DNA of 36,285 bases. Source: Deltaproteobacteria bacterium GWA2_45_12. Its GTDB lineage: Bacteria > UBA10199. Position numbers and translations under genes: made by a program. The stretch is taken from contig MGPH01000005.1 in assembly GCA_001797365.1 (NCBI GenBank), forward strand, positions 1 to 36,285. The letters run 5' to 3'. Below are positions 33,559 to 36,285 of this stretch, piece after piece (within the stretch, counting starts at the first letter, position 1; each line of letters opens with the position of its first letter). Below the pieces are notes generated by a model. It saw nothing but the letters and a program-made list of their open reading frames with translations, did no database searches and was not told where the DNA came from.

Positions 33559-34579
33559 CAAAATGAGGTTCAAACGTGACACTAAAACGCCATGCTTTCA
33601 GAAGGTCATAATTGACGATATGTTCAACCATTACCTTGAGAATGCCAAGAACAAGGGAAATGCAATATCAACAATTAAAAGGGCAATCTGCACCTTTAAA
33701 ACCCATCTAAAGCCGTTTTACAACGATGGCGACATGGCTAAAGTGACCATTCAAGAACACCAAGCTCTGATTAGCTGTTTGCGTAAAAAAAAGGTCAAAA
33801 AGAAACCCACTGAAGAATTCCCAATGGGTAAGACCTTCTCTAACGCATCAGTAAATCGTTGCCGAACTTTAATGGCCACCATGTTCAATTTGGCCATCAC
33901 CCAACAAACTTTTGGGAATGCGTTCACAATGAACCCTTTTCTCGCCATTACTCCGATGAAAGAGATGAATAATCGGTACAAGTATTGGGATGCTACAAGC
34001 ATTCACCAATTCTTGAAGAGTGAACAAGACTCACATTATTACCCGTTATGGATTTTAATCCTTAATACAGGATTAAGAGTTGGCGAAGCAGTTGCCGTTC
34101 ATGGCGAACAGGTTGATTGTTTTGCTGATATCCTGACAGTTGATCGAATATTTTGTATGGCGTCCAATAGTATTAGGCATCAGACAAAATCGTGTCAGCT
34201 AAGACAACTGGGAATAAACGATCCTGTAAAAAGGAGCTTATACCCTTTGGTCAAACATAACGGTCGGTTGTTTGTAAAAGAAGATGGCGACCTATTACGC
34301 TCTGATTACTTAATCAAGACAGTTTTCCCACGAGCCTGTAAGAAAGCAGGGGTAAAATGTATTGGGCTTCACGGCTTGAGACATACCTATGCTTCTCATT
34401 ACATGATGAATGGGGGAAACCTTTATGACCTACAAAAATTTTTGGGTCATTCAAACATTAGTACAACGGAGCGATATGCACATTTTTCTAGGCTTCATAT
34501 TCAGAAGCAATCCAACATTGTTGGATTTGAGGGAAATGTGATTAGGGTCGATTTTAAACAACAGGAGGCTGCTTTATGA
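33440..34579 (+). CDS. int: Tyrosine recombinase (integrase) of the element
   Basis: A 379-residue phage-type integrase. Residues 1-45 look like an AP2-type arm-binding domain (IDGTVRYQARVTVLGQRLFK). A core-binding domain occupies ~50-170. The catalytic domain shows the conserved residues R213 (NTGLRVGEA), H311-x-x-R314 (HGLRH), H337 (LGHSN) and the nucleophile Y346 (TERYAH). The start ATG has AAAGGAG 8 nt upstream. The gene points toward the adjacent tRNA-Met, whose 3' end lies 88 bp downstream, the usual arrangement for tRNA-integrated elements. A terminator follows. Confidence 0.95.
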   Translation: MIRKITNIDGTVRYQARVTVLGQRLFKKFETRQAAAEWVNKMRFKRDTKTPCFQKVIIDDMFNHYLENAKNKGNAISTIKRAICTFKTHLKPFYNDGDMAKVTIQEHQALISCLRKKKVKKKPTEEFPMGKTFSNASVNRCRTLMATMFNLAITQQTFGNAFTMNPFLAITPMKEMNNRYKYWDATSIHQFLKSEQDSHYYPLWILILNTGLRVGEAVAVHGEQVDCFADILTVDRIFCMASNSIRHQTKSCQLRQLGINDPVKRSLYPLVKHNGRLFVKEDGDLLRSDYLIKTVFPRACKKAGVKCIGLHGLRHTYASHYMMNGGNLYDLQKFLGHSNISTTERYAHFSRLHIQKQSNIVGFEGNVIRVDFKQQEAAL

Positions 34580-34598
34580 GGGGTGGGGTGCTGTGAGG

Positions 34599-34629
34599 GG
34601 TGCCGCGAGATTTAACATCTCGCGACACC
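34599..34629. repeat. Strong hairpin between integrase and attachment site
   Basis: GGTG-C-CGCGAGAT and ATCTCGCG-A-CACC pair around TTAAC with a single mismatch (13-bp arms). It has no T-run, so it is not a standard terminator. It may be an integrase arm site or an mRNA 3'-end stabiliser. Confidence 0.65.
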
Positions 34630-34637
34630 GAACACGC

Positions 34638-34665
34638 AACCTTACGAAATTACATAAGGTTTTTT
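34638..34665 (+). terminator. Rho-independent terminator after integrase
   Basis: AACCTTA and TAAGGTT form a 7-bp stem around a 10-nt loop, followed by TTTT on the plus strand, immediately before the tRNA gene (which is read on the other strand). Confidence 0.75.
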
Positions 34666-34666
34666 G

Positions 34667-34739
34667 TGGCAGGGGGCGGATTTGAACCGCCGACCAATGG
34701 CTTATGAGTCCACTGCTCTACCAACTGAGCTACCCTGCC
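34667..34739 (-). tRNA. tRNA-Met (anticodon CAT)
   Basis: The minus strand folds as a complete cloverleaf of 73 nt. The acceptor is GGCAGGG/CCCTGCC, the D arm GCTC/GAGC, the anticodon loop CTCATAA (CAT) and the T arm GGCGG/CCGCC with TTCAAAT. G1-C72 is paired, which points to an elongator Met (or Ile2) tRNA rather than the initiator. CCA is not encoded. The anticodon stem contains an A31-G39 mismatch and a G-U pair. The 3' end faces the integrase gene, so it is the probable attachment site. A duplicated 3' fragment for the other end is not present in the window. Confidence 0.95.
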
Positions 34740-34749
34740 GGAAAAAAAG

Positions 34750-34785
34750 TTGGGTGTATTTAAAATAGAGCTATCGGGGATGCAA
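34750..34785 (-). promoter_or_regulatory. Possible tRNA promoter
   Basis: On the minus strand TTGCAT is followed 16 nt later by TTAAAT, shortly before the tRNA 5' end. It is a weak sigma-70-type match. Confidence 0.3.
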
Positions 34786-34794
34786 GTATTTTGA

Positions 34795-36057
34795 TTATTT
34801 TGGCTGAATCACCAACAACAAGCTATCTTGTTTTTTAAGCGTGTCGGTATAGCCCTTGTCACGCAACAAGAAGGCGGCCAGGATTTCTTCCCTTCCATCC
34901 CCATCCCAGTCAACCAAGGTAAAATCGGAAATAGCGCCATCTAACCGCGGCGAATTCCATTCCTCCTGAAACCCGTACCCCGTCCACAACACACGCACCA
35001 TCTGGCTGTTTTTAACCGAGGGCACAGCCCCAATCACATTTTTTAAATATCCTTCGTTCTTGATCAAATAAAGTTTCCACGGATCTCCTTTGACAGGTTC
35101 ATTCAAATTCTTTCGGGGTAATTTTTTAGGAGAAACACACACTCCGTAAACAAGCACGGGCTCAGGGCTGACGGGTTCCGGACAAAGAGCATTCTCCAAG
35201 CCCTGGGAATCAACGGGGGACTTTAAGGACCAAAAAGAGGAATTGGACTCAAAGCTCACTGGCACATAAAAACGCTGATTTTCCACTTGGCCAAAGGGAT
35301 TGGCAACAACACGCTTTAAAAAATAAACAGCGCCCCCATAGCTGGGGCTGGAAGTCCATTTCGTTTTCCATTTCGTTTTTTGAGATGTATCTACTTTTTT
35401 CCCAAAATGGACCAGATTTCCCAGATCATTTAAATAAAGAAAACCATCTGAAGAAATTTCCTTTGAAAAAAATCCTTGAAGCGAAAAAAGAGGAATGGCC
35501 TTTCCCGACAATCCACCGGGAAGAAAAAAAATCTCCCCTTTTTGCAAGGCTTTCCCCTTTAATTCCAGTTTAAAAACAGGGCCCGTAAAATCGTCCAATC
35601 CCAAACTATTTTGCCCCACGGCCTGCTTTTTACCCTCCCATTCAATCACGTTCACAAAAAAGGGAGCTTCGGCCTTTTGAATAATTTGCTTATTTTCAAC
35701 TTGAAGGACGACCGAAAGAGGCCTTCCCTTTCGAAACCCCGCAATCAAGATTTCTTCAACGCCATCCCCTTCAAAATCATAAAGCCCCAGCTTAATCCAT
35801 TCATTATCAGGTAAGTTGTTATATTCTATTAACTTAGATATCTTCTCTTCATTTTTTTCATAAATAACCAAATGATGGGGACTTAAAGTAACGAGGGCTG
35901 GTTTTTCATCTTTAAGAACAGGACCTACCCGTACACCCACCAAAGTTTCGGAAATACGGTCCGAAGACCAAAGAGTGGCCGGATAATAGGCATGAGTTTT
36001 AAAAGAGAAGAAAAAACAAGTAATTCCAACAAGAAATGCTCGAATAAAAAGATACAT
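34795..36057 (-). CDS. Secreted FG-GAP-like protein, hypothetical
   Basis: A 420-residue protein with a signal peptide (hydrophobic residues ~5-18, probable cleavage after THA). Two DxDGDG calcium-loop motifs of the FG-GAP/VCBS type lie at about residues 93-105 (YDFEGDGVEEILIAG) and 380-393 (VDWDGDGREEILAA). The segments between them look like beta-propeller blades (ALVTLSPHHLVIYEK). It is probably periplasmic or surface-exposed and folds as a propeller; the ligand is unknown. It lies on the chromosomal side of the tRNA, outside the inferred mobile element. A GAAAG ribosome-site candidate precedes the ATG. Confidence 0.7.
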   Translation of the reverse strand: MYLFIRAFLVGITCFFFSFKTHAYYPATLWSSDRISETLVGVRVGPVLKDEKPALVTLSPHHLVIYEKNEEKISKLIEYNNLPDNEWIKLGLYDFEGDGVEEILIAGFRKGRPLSVVLQVENKQIIQKAEAPFFVNVIEWEGKKQAVGQNSLGLDDFTGPVFKLELKGKALQKGEIFFLPGGLSGKAIPLFSLQGFFSKEISSDGFLYLNDLGNLVHFGKKVDTSQKTKWKTKWTSSPSYGGAVYFLKRVVANPFGQVENQRFYVPVSFESNSSFWSLKSPVDSQGLENALCPEPVSPEPVLVYGVCVSPKKLPRKNLNEPVKGDPWKLYLIKNEGYLKNVIGAVPSVKNSQMVRVLWTGYGFQEEWNSPRLDGAISDFTLVDWDGDGREEILAAFLLRDKGYTDTLKKQDSLLLVIQPK

Positions 36058-36149
36058 CGAAAACTTTCATACCTTAAAAAGAGGGAATGGTCAAAAAAAT
36101 ACCTCTCGTAAGGCCAAAAAAATTAAGCTAAAATAAGCACTTAGAAATG

Positions 36150-36254
36150 GGGGTGTCTAAACCCCTCATTTTAAATGCAAAACAACTCTCATGGCTGCCT
36201 CACCCGATAATAACTATGAGAGGAAGTAAAAAGTAAAACAGCGCCACAGGCGCG
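36150..36254. other. Intergenic stretch with hairpins at the window end
   Basis: Bases 36058-36285 hold no gene that I can support. A hairpin GGGGT-GTCTAA-ACCCC near 36156-36174 is followed by CATTTT and may terminate transcription. CTCTCAT (36186-36192) pairs with ATGAGAG (36216-36222). GCGCC-ACA-GGCGC lies near 36243. The final 30 bases are GC-rich and may belong to a repeat that continues beyond the window. Confidence 0.4.
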
Positions 36255-36285
36255 TTGAGGGGGAGGCTCCAGCGGCTTTGCCGAT

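Noticed and set aside
26000-34660. Second attachment site (copy of the tRNA 3' end)
   Set aside because: I looked for GGCGGATTTGAA-like sequence across the window and saw none outside the tRNA, so the left boundary is not in view or the repeat is very short.

Overview
The window looks like a chromosomal segment of an uncultured deltaproteobacterium-like (Myxococcota/Bdellovibrionota-type) bacterium. The reasons are moderate GC content, several lipoproteins and FG-GAP surface proteins, a Myxococcus-type cysteine-rich repeat protein, a Ser/Thr kinase fused to ATPase and TPR regions, and a sigma-54 activator with matching -24/-12 promoters. The lineage is inference from gene style only; no ribosomal marker is present except one tRNA.

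Region 1 (1-13144, all minus strand) is an envelope/secreted-protein region. It holds a truncated lipoprotein, a second lipoprotein, a secreted protein with two TonB-C-like domains, and a giant Sec-exported RHS/YD-repeat protein of 3458 residues. That polypeptide carries two complete RHS cores in tandem and ends in a TNT/ADP-ribosyltransferase-like toxin candidate. A translationally coupled small gene follows it, the likely immunity gene. Palindromic repeats and a degenerate direct-repeat family are scattered between the small genes.

Region 2 (13234-20352) is a regulatory locus. It has a small gene behind a near-perfect sigma-54 promoter, a stand-alone sigma-54 activator (AAA+ plus Fis-type HTH), and then, divergently, an XRE regulator, an XRE/HDOD-like protein and a kinase/ATPase/TPR protein. 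A palindromic operator candidate lies in the divergent gap. A second perfect sigma-54 promoter lies directly in front of a large lipoprotein at 21532. I infer one signalling circuit: kinase and XRE proteins as inputs, the sigma-54 activator as output.

Region 3 (20342-26556) holds a minus-strand trio (DUF5678-like protein, retropepsin-like aspartic protease, HicB-like protein), the sigma-54-linked lipoprotein, an FG-GAP/cysteine-rich protein without a recognisable signal peptide, and a DUF2846 protein. A 59-bp mobile palindrome separates two convergent genes.

Region 4 (26553-34739) is an integrative and mobilizable element abutting a tRNA-Met(CAT) gene. It encodes a MobF relaxase/helicase, a TraD/TrwB-type coupling protein, a ribbon-helix-helix accessory protein, a mobilization-type protein, two small cargo proteins, an XRE repressor, an excisionase-like HTH protein and a tyrosine integrase. 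No type IV secretion channel genes are visible. Its intergenic DNA is rich in structure: a perfect 19-bp inverted repeat at the putative oriT, a nested 112-nt RNA-like fold inside a 23-bp inverted repeat, and operator palindromes. The other attachment site is not seen.

Region 5 (34740-36285) holds a secreted FG-GAP-like protein and an intergenic stretch with hairpins.
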